NCBI RefSeq assembly: GCF_014650755.1
Contig: NZ_BMVO01000008.1
Location: 1-64,000 of the forward strand
Source of the DNA: Streptomyces chryseus
Lineage (GTDB): Bacteria; Actinomycetota; Actinomycetes; Streptomycetales; Streptomycetaceae
Direction of reading: 5' to 3'
DNA: 64,000 bases
Shown here: positions 54,186 through 63,683 of the stretch, piece after piece
Position numbering within the stretch: position 1 is the stretch's first letter
Layout: each line of letters begins with the position of its first letter
Notes under the pieces: generated by a model
Databases searched by the model: none
What the model was told of the DNA's origin: nothing
What the model saw: only the letters and a program-made list of their open reading frames with translations
Translations under genes and position numbers: made by a program

Positions 54186-54318
54186 TTTCCCTCGCTTCGG
54201 GGTGTCGGCGTAGCTGGTGCTGGGTGGTCCCCGCGCTGAGTTTGAAAGCACGAGAGGGGGTGGATGGGGCGTGGCGCCCCGGTCCGTGGCGTGGCCGGGG
54301 CGCTCGACCGCGTCGGAT

Positions 54319-55530
54319 CTACTGGTCGCGCATCCCCCAGGGGGAGCCGTACTCGGTCAGCAGGTCCAGGAAGGGCCGGGGAGCGAAGGCTTCGGGGCCG
54401 AGGACACCGGTGCCGGCCCAGGTGCCGTTCGCCAGCAGTTCCAGGGCGACGACCGGGTTGACGGCCGTCTGCCAGACCACGGCCTGCGAGCCGTACTCAC
54501 GCATCGACCACTGGTTGTCGACCACGTGGTACAGGTACACCTCGCGCGCACGCCCGTCCTTGGTGCCCTTCACCCAGGTGCCGGCGCACGTCTTGCCGTG
54601 CATACGGTCGCCGAGCGTGGCCGGGTCGGGCAGGCAGGCCGCCACGACGTCACGCGGGGAGACCTCGGCGCCGCCGGGCAGGGTCACCTTCTCGGTACGG
54701 TCGAGGCCCAGCTTGTGCAGCGTCTTGAGGGTCTCGATGAACTCGTCGCCCAGTCCGTACTTGAACGTCACCCGCTCGGCGTCCACCCAGCGCGGGATCA
54801 GCAGCACCTCCTCGTGTTCGACGTTGACGCACTCGACCGGGCCGATGCCCTCGGGGAAGTCGAAGACCTCCGGTTCGCTGAAGGGAGCGGTGGTGAACCA
54901 GCCGCGGTCCTTCTCCCAGATCACCGGCGGGTTCAGGCACTCCTCGATCGTCGTCCAGATGGAGAAGGACGGCGCGAAGTCGTAACCGTCGACCGTCAGG
55001 TTCGCGCCGTCACGGACCCCGATCTCCTCGATCTCGTCGAACAGCTCCTCCGCCGCGTAGCGGGCGAAGACGTCCGAGAGGCCGGGCTCCACGCCGATGC
55101 CGACGAGTGCGAGCCTGCCGGCCTTCTCCCATTCGGCGGCGCGTTCGAACTGACCGTCGCCGAGCTTGATCCCGCACTCCTCGTACGGGCGCTCGGGGTG
55201 ACGGGAGGACAGGGACATCGCCATGTCCAGGTAGTGCGCGCCGGCCGCCAGTGCGGCCTCGAACAGCGGCATGACGAAACGCGGGTCGGTGGCGTTCAGC
55301 AGCACATCGCACCGCTCCTGCCGGAGCAGATCGGTGACCGCAGCCTGGTCGGAGGCGTCGACGCGTGCCGCGCTGAACCGTGTCTCGCTCGCGCCCAGTG
55401 CGGCCACAGCCGACTCGGCGCGGGAGACGTCGTAGTCGGCGACCACCAGGTGGTCGAAGAAGGAGCGGCGGGCGGCGATCTTGGTCACGGCGGTGCCCAC
55501 GCCGCCCGCACCCACCAGCAGTACTCGCAT
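54319..55530 (-). CDS. Saccharopine dehydrogenase family protein
   Basis: 403 residues. MRVLLVGAGGVGTAVTKIA is the NAD(P) Rossmann motif (GxGGxG); DVLLNATDPRFVMPLFEAAL, AGAHYLDMAMSLSSRHPERP and VGIGVEPGLSDVFARYAAEE are family blocks. It is a lysine- or polyamine-related dehydrogenase by homology (saccharopine/carboxynorspermidine types). The permease and universal stress protein genes follow on the same strand and a TetR regulator faces it, which together look like an uptake-and-catabolism unit. Confidence 0.9.
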   Translation of the reverse strand: MRVLLVGAGGVGTAVTKIAARRSFFDHLVVADYDVSRAESAVAALGASETRFSAARVDASDQAAVTDLLRQERCDVLLNATDPRFVMPLFEAALAAGAHYLDMAMSLSSRHPERPYEECGIKLGDGQFERAAEWEKAGRLALVGIGVEPGLSDVFARYAAEELFDEIEEIGVRDGANLTVDGYDFAPSFSIWTTIEECLNPPVIWEKDRGWFTTAPFSEPEVFDFPEGIGPVECVNVEHEEVLLIPRWVDAERVTFKYGLGDEFIETLKTLHKLGLDRTEKVTLPGGAEVSPRDVVAACLPDPATLGDRMHGKTCAGTWVKGTKDGRAREVYLYHVVDNQWSMREYGSQAVVWQTAVNPVVALELLANGTWAGTGVLGPEAFAPRPFLDLLTEYGSPWGMRDQ

Positions 55531-55644
55531 GAAAGGAGCCTTTCGTCGGAGAGGCCGAAGCCCTGGGTGCGCTATGAAACGGGCACGCGTCAAAAACCGT
55601 CAACCGTGTTGGCATAAGCTTGCGGGGAGCGGAAGGGAGTGGTC

Positions 55645-56346
55645 ATGGCCAAGAAAGTGGTGCCGGAGACGGACCGGCGCCGCAGGAAACCGACCAAGCA
55701 GGGCGTCGTCCTCACGGAGGAGATGATCGTGCAGACGGCACTGCGCATGCTGCATGAACACGGCCGGGAAGGGCTGACCGTGCGGCGCCTGGGCGTGGCG
55801 CTCGGTGCCGATCCCAGCACGCTGTACCGCTACTTTCGCGGCACCGACGACCTGACACTGGCCATCGCCGACGAGCTGATCGGGCGCGCCATGCGCGGCT
55901 GGGAAGCCAGTGGTGACTGGCGCGCCGACCTGCGCGACGTCGGGCTTCGCATCCACACCGCGTACCTCAACCACCCCGAAGCGGCCGTCCTCACCGCCAA
56001 TCGGGTCAGCGGCCGGGCCAACGAGATCGCCACCGACGAGGCGATTCTCGGCATCCTGCGCTCCGCCGGCCTGCCCGATCCCGACGCGGTACGCGTCTAC
56101 CAGGCATTCATCGACCTGACCCTCGCCTTCGCCGCCCTCGACGCCGCCAGCCTCGCCCTCCCGGAAGCGGCGCGCGCGGCCGACGAGGAAGTCTGGCGTG
56201 CCACCTACGCGCAGCTCTCCCCCGAGACCCACCCGAACATCGCGGCGACCGCTCCCCTGCTGGTCGCCCGTATGAACGACAGCGCCTACCCGACCACCTT
56301 GGAGATGCTGCTCGACAGCGCGGCGGCAACGCTCGAAGCCGGCTGA
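55645..56346 (+). CDS. TetR family transcriptional regulator
   Basis: 233 residues. The N-terminal HTH is VLTEEMIVQTALRMLHEHGR, GLTVRRLGVALGADPSTLYR YFRG, with the usual YR-YF recognition helix. The long C-terminal ligand domain is of the TetR_C type. ATG behind GGAAGGGAG. It is divergent from the saccharopine dehydrogenase cluster, which it probably represses; the 114-base gap contains GAAAGG-AG-CCTTTC at 55531-55544 over the enzyme's ribosome site. Confidence 0.92.
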   Translation: MAKKVVPETDRRRRKPTKQGVVLTEEMIVQTALRMLHEHGREGLTVRRLGVALGADPSTLYRYFRGTDDLTLAIADELIGRAMRGWEASGDWRADLRDVGLRIHTAYLNHPEAAVLTANRVSGRANEIATDEAILGILRSAGLPDPDAVRVYQAFIDLTLAFAALDAASLALPEAARAADEEVWRATYAQLSPETHPNIAATAPLLVARMNDSAYPTTLEMLLDSAAATLEAG

Positions 56347-56646
56347 GCGAGCCGTTCTGGTCACCGGTCCGCGCCATGAAGGACGGCGGTCTGCGGGCAT
56401 CGGATCGGAGTGGCACTCGGCAGGACAAGAAGGTCACCCACGATGAGTTCTTACCTCGGTCGCCAGGAAGCTGCGGATCCGATCCGCGCCGAGTTGGGGC
56501 AATTAGCCTCTAAGAGGTGCGTTGTGCACCTCGATGGTCCCCCCGACGCGCTGGCACCACATCGCGCACGGCCCCGTCACGGCCCTGGTCCCCGAACGAG
56601 CACCGCCGGTGTGTCCGCGCTCTCTGGTTTCCGTGTGTCCGACCCA

Positions 56647-57228
56647 TCAATGCGGCGGCGCTTGCACCACATGCTCGCTGAGGAGTGCCTGCCTGCATCG
56701 CTCCGAGAAAGAGATCAGGGACTCCCTCATGGCAACCCGCGCGACGGAGAGATCACGCCTCGCCTCCTCCAGGCCCGACCGGCTGCCTGCCTGGCTGTGG
56801 TCGGCGAAGGACCGGTGGGCGAGCACGCCCTCCTGCGCTGTGCTCCGCACGTCGTACGCCGCGTCCCACACCGCTTCAGGGCCGAACAAGTGCGTGCTGC
56901 TGCACGCGATGATGAGGGCGTTGCGGGCATCGTCCACCTGACTGCTCAAGTCGTCGAGGGCGGTGCCCCGGCCGACGGCCACGCGGTACGCCGCAAGCTG
57001 GTTCGCCAGGACGCTGTAGGCGCGCACCACTTCGCCGTAGGCAGCCCGGCGCTCCTGGCGGATCCAGTGGGCGAGTTCGTTGCGGCCCTGGAGCTCGACC
57101 TGGCGGGCCGTGGCCTCAGCCGTCGCTCTGGCGCCGGCGACGGCTCCCTGCTTCGCGATGTATCCGCCGAGTACCGCTCCCAAGAGTCCGGCTATTCCGG
57201 CGATGAGCGCCGACCATCCCTGATCCAC
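56647..57228 (-). CDS. Membrane-anchored protein of unknown function
   Basis: 193 residues from GTG behind GGGGGATCA. One N-terminal membrane helix (ALIAGIAGLLGAVLGGYIAK) followed by a cytoplasmic helical domain (QGRNELAHWIRQERRAAYGE, VVRAYSVLANQLAAYRVAVG, REARRD-like ends). The pattern is common for small Streptomyces proteins of unknown function with a helical bundle. No family assigned. Confidence 0.75.
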   Translation of the reverse strand: MDQGWSALIAGIAGLLGAVLGGYIAKQGAVAGARATAEATARQVELQGRNELAHWIRQERRAAYGEVVRAYSVLANQLAAYRVAVGRGTALDDLSSQVDDARNALIIACSSTHLFGPEAVWDAAYDVRSTAQEGVLAHRSFADHSQAGSRSGLEEARRDLSVARVAMRESLISFSERCRQALLSEHVVQAPPH

Positions 57229-57341
57229 TGATCCCCCGCGTCGTCGTGTGCAGTGCGAGGTTACGTCGGCTGTGGGTCCGAGGGCAGCCCGATGCCCAAC
57301 CCTCGGCAGTGGCTACGCCGCGCGTGCCGGTCGGGGGCTGC

Positions 57342-57920
57342 TCAGTCGTTCGCCGGCGGGCCGGTGCGGACGACCGCCTGGTCACCGTGGGGGCCGAACA
57401 GGTGCAGGATCTCCACCGCTTCAGTTCCGGCAGGGCCGAACCAGTGGGGCTCGCTGGTGTCGAACTCAGCCACCTGGCCCGGCCGGAGAGTGATCTCGCG
57501 CTCCCCGAGGATGAGGCGCAGCTCGCCGGCGAGTACGTAGAGCCATTCGTAGCCGGAGTGGGTCACCAGTCTCGGTTCACGGTGTGCGAGGACCTGCTTG
57601 AAGACCTGAACCCGGCCCGGGTACTGCGTCAGAGGGACGAGGACGTTTCCGCGCTCCCGGCTCAGCGGCTGCAGGTGGATGCGCGGATCACCGGTGGCCG
57701 GAGCCGTCACCAGCTGGTCCAGCGCGACGCGGTGGGCGCGGGCCAGCGGGATGAGCAGGTCGAGTGTCGGGCGCCGCAGGCCGGACTCCAGGCGCGACAG
57801 CGTGCTCACGGAGACCCCGGTGTCTTCGGCGAGTGTTTCGAGGGTGAGGCCGCGGTCGCGCCGCAGGGCGCGCAGCCGTGGCCCGATGCTGTCGAGGAGT
57901 TCCGCGAGTTCGGCGTCCAT
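57342..57920 (-). CDS. XRE-cupin transcriptional regulator
   Basis: 192 residues. Helix-turn-helix LRALRRDRGLTLETLAEDTG, VSVSTLSRLESGLRRPTLDL; then a cupin domain ending VLAGELRLILGEREITLRPG and FDTSEPHWFGPAG. Such proteins sense small ligands through the cupin. It is divergent from a DHA2-type exporter, 95 bases away, with an inverted repeat (57930-57946) in between, so it most likely controls that exporter. Confidence 0.93.
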   Translation of the reverse strand: MDAELAELLDSIGPRLRALRRDRGLTLETLAEDTGVSVSTLSRLESGLRRPTLDLLIPLARAHRVALDQLVTAPATGDPRIHLQPLSRERGNVLVPLTQYPGRVQVFKQVLAHREPRLVTHSGYEWLYVLAGELRLILGEREITLRPGQVAEFDTSEPHWFGPAGTEAVEILHLFGPHGDQAVVRTGPPAND

Positions 57921-57929
57921 GCGGCCATT

Positions 57930-57946
57930 TTTGCAGCTTCCGCAAA
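57930..57946. promoter_or_regulatory. Inverted repeat TTTGC-N7-GCAAA upstream of the XRE gene
   Basis: 5-bp arms around a 7-base centre, 10-26 bases upstream of the XRE-cupin start, in the divergent gap shared with the exporter gene. It is a likely self-operator. Confidence 0.45.
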
Positions 57947-58014
57947 GTTCCTGGGCTTGGGCGCTCCCCCGACCGAGTCTGGGCGGCAACCGATTCCACA
58001 GAAGGGGTACTTCC

Positions 58015-59415
58015 GTGCTCACGACATCCCTGGCCGCGCCACCCTCCCCACTCAGCGCGCGCCGGCGCTGGACCGTGCTGACCGTGTGCGCGCTCAGCAT
58101 GTTCTTGGTGGGGGTGGACACCACGATCGTCAATGTGGGTCTGCCTGAGATAGGGCGGGGCCTCGATGTGGGCACCCGTGGTCTCGAGTGGGTGGTCAAC
58201 GCCTACACCGTGGTCCTGGCCAGCCTCCTCATCGTCTCCGGTGCGCTCGCCGACCGCTTCGGGCGCCGCCGCGTCTTCCAGTGCGGGCTGCTCGTATTCG
58301 GCCTGGCCTCCCTCGCATGCGCCCTCGCCCCGTCGCTCGGCGTGCTTGTCGCCGCCCGGGCCGTCCAGGGCGTCGGGGCCTCCATGCTGAGCCCCGTGGC
58401 CCTGGCGATCGTGGTGAACGCGATGCCCGACCCTCGGGAACGCGCCCGGGCGATCGGTGTGTGGGCGTCCGTCTTCGGGCTCAGCATGGCGGCGGGCCCG
58501 GTCACCGGCGGGGCGCTCATCGCCGCGTTCGGCTGGCGTTCGGTGTTCTGGCTCAACGTGCCGGTCGTGGTCGCCGCCCTAATCCTGGTCGCCGTGTTCG
58601 TACCGGAGTCCCGCGCGCGGCGCGCCCGGCGCCTCGACCTGCCCGGCCAAGTGCTCCTCACCGTGGTTCTCCTGCTTCTGGTCGGTGTGCTCATCGAAGG
58701 ACCTCGGATCGGCTGGGCCTCACCGACGGCCCTGGCCGGATACGCGCTGATCATGGCGGCGACGGCCGGGTTCGTCCTGGTTGAGCTGCGCCGCAGCGAA
58801 CCCTTGATGGACCTCGGCCTCTTCCGCCGACCGCCGTTCGCGACGGCGGTACTCGGCGCCGTCGCGGTGTTCGTCGCGCTGAACGTGAGCCTGTTGCTGA
58901 ACACCCTCTATCTTCAGCACACCCGGGGCTGGACACCTCTTGCGACCGGTGCCGCGACCCTGCCCATGGCGCTCGGGGCCACGGTGTGCGCGCCATGGTC
59001 CGGCGCCATGGTGGGACGCCTCGGACCGCGGCGTCCCCTGATCCTCGCAGGTGTCTTCATGACGGTCGGTGGTATGTGCCTGACAAACCTGGGCCGGGAA
59101 ACGAGCGTGCCGCTCATTCTCCTCGCCTACCTGCTGATCGGCATCGGGTTCGGCTTCGCCAACGCCCCCCTGACCAATACCGCGGTCAGTGGTCTGCCGC
59201 CCTCCCGGGCCGGCGTGGCAGGGGCGATCACCTCCACCGCGCGCCAGGTCGGGGCGGCGGTCGGAATCGCCGTCGCCGGGGGCACGGTCGCGGGCGCCGA
59301 CCCCGCGGGCCTCGCCGCCGCGTCGCGCCCAGGATGGCTGCTCGTGGCGGCCTGCGGACTGTTCCTCCTCGTCGTGGCGCGCGCCTCGCGGTCCGCAGCC
59401 GTCAACACCCGCTGA
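58015..59415 (+). CDS. MFS drug exporter, DHA2 (14-helix) type
   Basis: 466 residues from GTG behind AGAAGGGG. About fourteen helices. FLVGVDTTIVNVGLPEIGRG is the DHA2 motif D1-like start, GALADRFGRRRVFQCGLLVF motif A, and GPVTGGALIAAFGWRSVFWL motif C. Such transporters export drugs or dyes by proton antiport. It is paired with the divergent XRE-cupin regulator. Confidence 0.93.
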   Translation: MLTTSLAAPPSPLSARRRWTVLTVCALSMFLVGVDTTIVNVGLPEIGRGLDVGTRGLEWVVNAYTVVLASLLIVSGALADRFGRRRVFQCGLLVFGLASLACALAPSLGVLVAARAVQGVGASMLSPVALAIVVNAMPDPRERARAIGVWASVFGLSMAAGPVTGGALIAAFGWRSVFWLNVPVVVAALILVAVFVPESRARRARRLDLPGQVLLTVVLLLLVGVLIEGPRIGWASPTALAGYALIMAATAGFVLVELRRSEPLMDLGLFRRPPFATAVLGAVAVFVALNVSLLLNTLYLQHTRGWTPLATGAATLPMALGATVCAPWSGAMVGRLGPRRPLILAGVFMTVGGMCLTNLGRETSVPLILLAYLLIGIGFGFANAPLTNTAVSGLPPSRAGVAGAITSTARQVGAAVGIAVAGGTVAGADPAGLAAASRPGWLLVAACGLFLLVVARASRSAAVNTR

Positions 59416-59619
59416 CGCAAGCGCACTTTCCCGCGCATCGCACTCAAGCCGCGGAGAGCTGACGAGCCCGCCCATCCGCCGGTCGACATGGCCAGGTGTC
59501 GCCCGACATCACACTGGTCCCGTGAGCAGCCGACACACGACGAGTTCATCGTCCTCGCTCAGGAGGCGCTTTCGTCATCCCTCCCCGGCTCCGGCCTCAT
59601 CTCAACCGAGACGGCGAGG

Positions 59620-60147
59620 CTAGTCGCCGAGGACGCGCTCCCACAACAGCCCGTCGCGCCAGCTCCCGTCGAGAAGGATCGAGGAGTGAGCGACGCCGTA
59701 CGGGCTGAACCCGTTGCGGCGCAGCACGCGCTGCGACGGCAGATTCTCCAGATGGGTGGACGCCTCGGCACGGTGCAGCCCGAGTTCGTCCGTCATCACC
59801 CGGAGTACGAGCCCGACGGCGTGCCCGGCGTGCCCTTGGTTCTGGGCGACGCTCGCGATCCAGTATCCGACGGAGCCTCGGCGCAGGTGCGGCTGCGGGA
59901 GGATGCCTCCGACAGTGACCTGCCCGATCACCTGGTCGTCGGCGAGCACCACGCCCGGCCAGACCGCGCCGGCCCGGTATCCGTCCAGCAGACTGTCGAT
60001 CCGCTCCGCCTGGCCCTCGGGGGTGAAGAAGTCGGCCGGCTGGGCCGGTTCCCACGGCCGGAAAGCCTCGAAGTCCCGCGCCCGATGCGCGGCGATCGGG
60101 GCGGCGTCGGTGGGCTCGATCAGGCGGATCCTGGTGCTGCTGCGCAT
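59620..60147 (-). CDS. GNAT N-acetyltransferase, RimJ-like
   Basis: 175 residues. The opening STRIRLIEPTDAAPIAAHRA, then VGYWIASVAQNQGHAGHAVG (acetyl-CoA loop, here NQGHAG), HRAEASTHLENLPSQRVLRR and NGFSPYGVAHSSILLDG are RimJ/RimL-type blocks. It may acetylate a ribosomal protein N-terminus or an antibiotic-like amine. The ATG chosen fits the family start. Confidence 0.9.
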   Translation of the reverse strand: MRSSTRIRLIEPTDAAPIAAHRARDFEAFRPWEPAQPADFFTPEGQAERIDSLLDGYRAGAVWPGVVLADDQVIGQVTVGGILPQPHLRRGSVGYWIASVAQNQGHAGHAVGLVLRVMTDELGLHRAEASTHLENLPSQRVLRRNGFSPYGVAHSSILLDGSWRDGLLWERVLGD

Positions 60148-60480
60148 GGGCTGGTCCTCGTCGCGGTGCGTCGGATGAGCCGACCAGGCTATGCGAGGGG
60201 GCCCGCGCCGTCGCACCCTGCGCCCGCCGGAGGATCGAGCCGATCGCGCGGCTCGTGTCCTCGGTGCCCTGCACGCAGCCCGTCGCAGCCCGGCTCACCC
60301 TGGCTGATCGAGAAGGGCCAGGCGTCGGGTGAGTTCGCCCCCGCACCGCCGGGACGTGCCTGGTGGCGGCGGTCACCGCCCCACGACGCTCACCGGCACG
60401 ACCTGGCCGTGCCCGTACAGCGCGCCCGTTGTGCGCCGAGTCGGCCGTGTCGGAGAGCGGGATGGGGGAACCAGCGGTTC

Positions 60481-61029
60481 ATGCATCTTCTCCACGACTT
60501 TCGTCGCATCGATCGCCGGCTGACCCGCCGGGCCGCCTCCTGGACCTCCCCTTGGGCGCGGCAGGTGCTCCCGGCCGTGGAGTCCGCAGCGGAGAAGACG
60601 AAGCTCTGGTGGGGTTTCGCCGTTGTCATGGCAGCCGCAGGCGGGCACTCGGAACGCAGAGCCGCGGCGGCGGGCGTGGCTGGGATGCTGACCGCACAGC
60701 TGATCGGAAACGCGGGCTGCAAGCAGCTGTACGAGCGGCGCCGGCCCCCGGCGGACATGATTCCGCACGACGACGTCGAGGACCGGCCGGACAGCTCGTC
60801 CTTCCCCTCCGGACACACCGCGGCCGCCGTGGGCTTCACCGCCGCGGTCGCCGCCACCTCGCCCTGGTGGGGGGTGGCCGCCGCGGTTCCCGCCACGATG
60901 GTGGCCGTCGAGCGCGTCCACAGCGGAGCTCACTATCCCAGCGATGTCGCGGTCGGGGCGGCTATCGGCATGGCGAGCGCCTGGCTCGTCCACCGGGCGC
61001 CTCGGCCGCTGCTCCGCAGACTGCTGTAA
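60481..61029 (+). CDS. PAP2-family phosphatase
   Basis: 182 residues. The three acid-phosphatase motifs are visible: KQLYERRRPP (K-x6-RP), SSSFPSGHTAAAVGF (PSGH), and ERVHSGAHYPSDV (R-x5-H-x3-D). Several hydrophobic stretches suggest a membrane enzyme acting on lipid or isoprenyl diphosphates. It precedes the two envelope DUF genes in the same direction with a 220-base gap. The start is the ATG nearest to GGGGGAACC. Confidence 0.87.
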   Translation: MHLLHDFRRIDRRLTRRAASWTSPWARQVLPAVESAAEKTKLWWGFAVVMAAAGGHSERRAAAAGVAGMLTAQLIGNAGCKQLYERRRPPADMIPHDDVEDRPDSSSFPSGHTAAAVGFTAAVAATSPWWGVAAAVPATMVAVERVHSGAHYPSDVAVGAAIGMASAWLVHRAPRPLLRRLL

Positions 61030-61252
61030 CCCACAGTTCGGTGCCGTACGTCCCACAGGGGGGCGGAGCGGCATGGCCGGCCAGGGCTCGGGTACGCGGC
61101 GGGAAACGTCCCGTACCCGACCCGAACGGAGAGAGTGAGGCGTCATGGCGGCATGCTTTGAGGTACGGCACCAGTCGGCAAGGGCGACCCCTTCGTACTG
61201 ACCGCTACGTCGCCAGGACCAAGGAGGACAGGATCAAGGAGAAGGCGCACCG

Positions 61253-61687
61253 ATGACCATTGACCCGCAGGACACCGGCTCCGCACCTACACCTGACGAA
61301 CTGCGTGAACAGGTGGAAGGAACCCGTCGGGAACTCGGCCCGACCGATGAGGCGTTGGCCACCGAGACCGACGCGAAGGCCCGGGCCCCGCACGAGGCAG
61401 CACAGGTAGAGAGCCGGTCGCACGACAATGCCGGCCATGCGCTGCACCTTGTGCAGGACACACCCCCCGAACCGGTGCGCGAGAAGGCCGCGCAGACCAA
61501 GGAACAGATCGCGCGTGCGGCCGCTGCCGTGGCGGACAAGTTCCAGGAGAAGGTCCCGGATCCAGTACGCGAGAAGGCGTATCGAGGGGCAGAGAGCGGG
61601 CGCGGCAACCTCGGCCTGGTCGTCACCGGTGCCGCTGCGCTCGCCGCCCTTGTCCTCGTACGCCGTCGGAGGAGGGTGCGCCGATGA
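61253..61687 (+). CDS. DUF3618 protein
   Basis: 144 residues. The N-terminal DUF3618 block is APTPDELREQVEGTRRELGP; a long alpha-helical middle (REKAAQTKEQIARAAAAVAD) follows and a C-terminal membrane helix with basic tail (GLVVTGAAALAALVLVRRRR). It usually sits in a phage-holin-like/DUF1469-DUF3618-DUF4235 cluster; here only the last two members are seen. It overlaps the next gene by ATGA. Envelope function unknown. Confidence 0.88.
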   Translation: MTIDPQDTGSAPTPDELREQVEGTRRELGPTDEALATETDAKARAPHEAAQVESRSHDNAGHALHLVQDTPPEPVREKAAQTKEQIARAAAAVADKFQEKVPDPVREKAYRGAESGRGNLGLVVTGAAALAALVLVRRRRRVRR

Positions 61688-61950
61688 AGGCGTCCAAGAT
61701 TGCCTACAAGCCCATCGGCCTGGCGCTCGGCGCAGCGAGCGGCGTCGTGGCCGGCGGGCTTTTCAAACAGGTGTGGAAAGTCGTCGGTCACGACGAAGAC
61801 GCCCCGGACGCCACCGACGAGGAGCGCGGATGGCAGGAGGTCCTGCTCGCCGCCACTCTCCAAGGCGCGATCTTCGCGGCCGTCAAAGCGGCCGTCGACC
61901 GCGGCGGCGCCACCGCGGTGCGACGCCTGACCGGCACCTGGCCCGGCTGA
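61684..61950 (+). CDS. DUF4235 membrane protein
   Basis: 88 residues. Helix YKPIGLALGAASGVVAGGLF, then DATDEERGWQEVLLAATLQG AIFAAVKAAVDRGG; this is the DUF4235 layout with two hydrophobic segments. It overlaps the DUF3618 gene by four bases (ATGA), so the two are translated together. Confidence 0.9.
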   Translation: MKASKIAYKPIGLALGAASGVVAGGLFKQVWKVVGHDEDAPDATDEERGWQEVLLAATLQGAIFAAVKAAVDRGGATAVRRLTGTWPG

Positions 61951-61977
61951 CCCGTCGACCGGTCCCCGTGAGGTGCA

Positions 61978-62016
61978 CCCGCCGCTCGGGAGGCGAGAAG
62001 TGCGGCGTGCGGCGGG
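61978..62016. terminator. Possible bidirectional hairpin between convergent genes
   Basis: CCCGCCGC and GCGGCGGG are perfect 8-bp arms with a 23-base loop, between the DUF4235 stop and the convergent symporter gene. The long loop makes it uncertain. Confidence 0.35.
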
Positions 62017-62067
62017 CACACCTTGCGGAGTCAGCCGGGTCTCGGCGAGGCGGGACGGGCAGGCACG

Positions 62068-63678
62068 TCATGCCGGGATGTGCTCGGTGTACGCCGCCGC
62101 CCGGCGTCTCCCGGCGATGCTGCCCAGCCCGCCGAGCAGGAAGGCGACCGGCATCGACACGAGGACCACCGTCTGGAGCGGGAACCAGTCGAAATGCCAG
62201 TCGGGCAGGAGCGCCATGGGTGTGCCCGAGAAGACCGGTCCTGAGATCTGCAGTCCGATGGCGGAGAACAGCCCTCCGTACAGCGTCCAGAGGAGTCCGG
62301 CGCGGGTGTAGCGGCTCCAGAAGAGCGAGTACACCAGGGCCGGCAGCAAGCAGGAGGCTGCCACCGCCAGCGCGAGCGCCGACAGGAACCCGACGTTCCA
62401 GCCCTGCACCCAGACCGCCAGCCCGATGCTCAGCAGTCCGACCCCGGCGGACGCCATGCGGGCGGCGGCCACCTCCCGGCCCTCGGTCGTACGCCCTCGG
62501 CGCAGGACATGCGTGACCAGGTCGTGCGCGACCGCTCCCGCGGCCGCCAGGGTGACGCTCGCGACCACCGCCAGCGTGGTGAGGAACACCGCGCAGGAGA
62601 CCAGGACGACGAGCCAGGCGTCGCGCGTGGACGAGCCGCTCGCCAGTTCGCCCGTGAGCATCAGCAGCGTGCTGGTGGCCCCCGGATCCGCGGTCAGGAT
62701 CTTCCGGGCGCCGACCAGCGCCGCTGCCCCGAAGCCCAGTACGGCTGTGGTGAGGCAGAAGGCGCCGACCATGCCGATGGTGTGGCGCACCGTACGGCGG
62801 GCTGCGGCCGCGTCGGGCGCCGTGTTGAGCTGCATGGCGACGTGGGGCAGGCACGCCACCCCCAGCACGATGCTGACCATCAGGCCGATGTAGTCGAGTG
62901 TGCCTTCGGCTCCGCCGGTGTCGGCGAAGCGCAGCCCGGGCTGTGCGTAGAGGGTGGGGCGGCCACTGCCCTGTCCGGCGGCTTGGATCAGGGAGTCGGT
63001 GCTCCAGCCGAAACGGTCCAGCACCACCGCTGCCACGACCAGGGCCATGCCCAGCAGTACGACCGTTTTGAGTACCTGAAGTGTGATCATGCCGCGCATC
63101 CCGCCGAACGTCGTGGCACAGACGACGAGGAGGCCGATCATGACCATGGACGTCTGCTCGGGGCCCGGACCGGACAGCCCCAGCAGCATCGCGGTGGTCA
63201 CTCCCGCACCGGACAGCTGCACCACCAGATACGGGACGCAGACGCTCAAGGTGACGACGGCGACCGCGATCCGCACCGCGGGCCCCGGAGCCCGCAGGGC
63301 GAATATGTCGCCGAACGTGTAGAGGCCGCGCTCGCGCAGGGGGCCGGCCAGGAGGAGCAGCACGCCGAGGGACAGCACCGTACACAGGGCTATGAAGAGA
63401 CCGTCGTAGCCGAAGACCGCGACGCTTCCCGTCGTACCGAGCACCGTGGCCGCCGAGAGGTAGACGCCGGACAGTACGAGGGCGCCGCGGAGGGGCGAAA
63501 GCGCGCGACCGGCTGTGTAGAAGTCGTTGACCCGGTCCCGCGCGGGGCCGCTCAGAACGCAGATGAAGAGAATGGGCACGATGAACGCGAGGAACCCCAC
63601 GAGGACCATGCCACGCGTGTCCGAGTCCAGGACGCCGGCACCGGGTGACGCGGCGAGCACGAGCTGAGCAGTCGTCAT
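62068..63678 (-). CDS. Sodium:solute symporter, acetate-permease (ActP) type
   Basis: 536 residues, about 13 helices. RVNDFYTAGRALSPLRGALV (the SSS-family entry loop), LSGVYLSAATVLGTTGSVAV, GMRGMITLQVLKTVVLLGMA, VACLPHVAMQLNTAPDAAAA and RRTVRHTIGMVGAFCLTTAV are family blocks close to ActP monocarboxylate carriers. It follows a DUF485 gene by five bases, the classic yjcH-actP-like order, so it probably imports acetate or similar acids. Confidence 0.9.
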   Translation of the reverse strand: MTTAQLVLAASPGAGVLDSDTRGMVLVGFLAFIVPILFICVLSGPARDRVNDFYTAGRALSPLRGALVLSGVYLSAATVLGTTGSVAVFGYDGLFIALCTVLSLGVLLLLAGPLRERGLYTFGDIFALRAPGPAVRIAVAVVTLSVCVPYLVVQLSGAGVTTAMLLGLSGPGPEQTSMVMIGLLVVCATTFGGMRGMITLQVLKTVVLLGMALVVAAVVLDRFGWSTDSLIQAAGQGSGRPTLYAQPGLRFADTGGAEGTLDYIGLMVSIVLGVACLPHVAMQLNTAPDAAAARRTVRHTIGMVGAFCLTTAVLGFGAAALVGARKILTADPGATSTLLMLTGELASGSSTRDAWLVVLVSCAVFLTTLAVVASVTLAAAGAVAHDLVTHVLRRGRTTEGREVAAARMASAGVGLLSIGLAVWVQGWNVGFLSALALAVAASCLLPALVYSLFWSRYTRAGLLWTLYGGLFSAIGLQISGPVFSGTPMALLPDWHFDWFPLQTVVLVSMPVAFLLGGLGSIAGRRRAAAYTEHIPA

Positions 63679-63683
63679 CAGGA

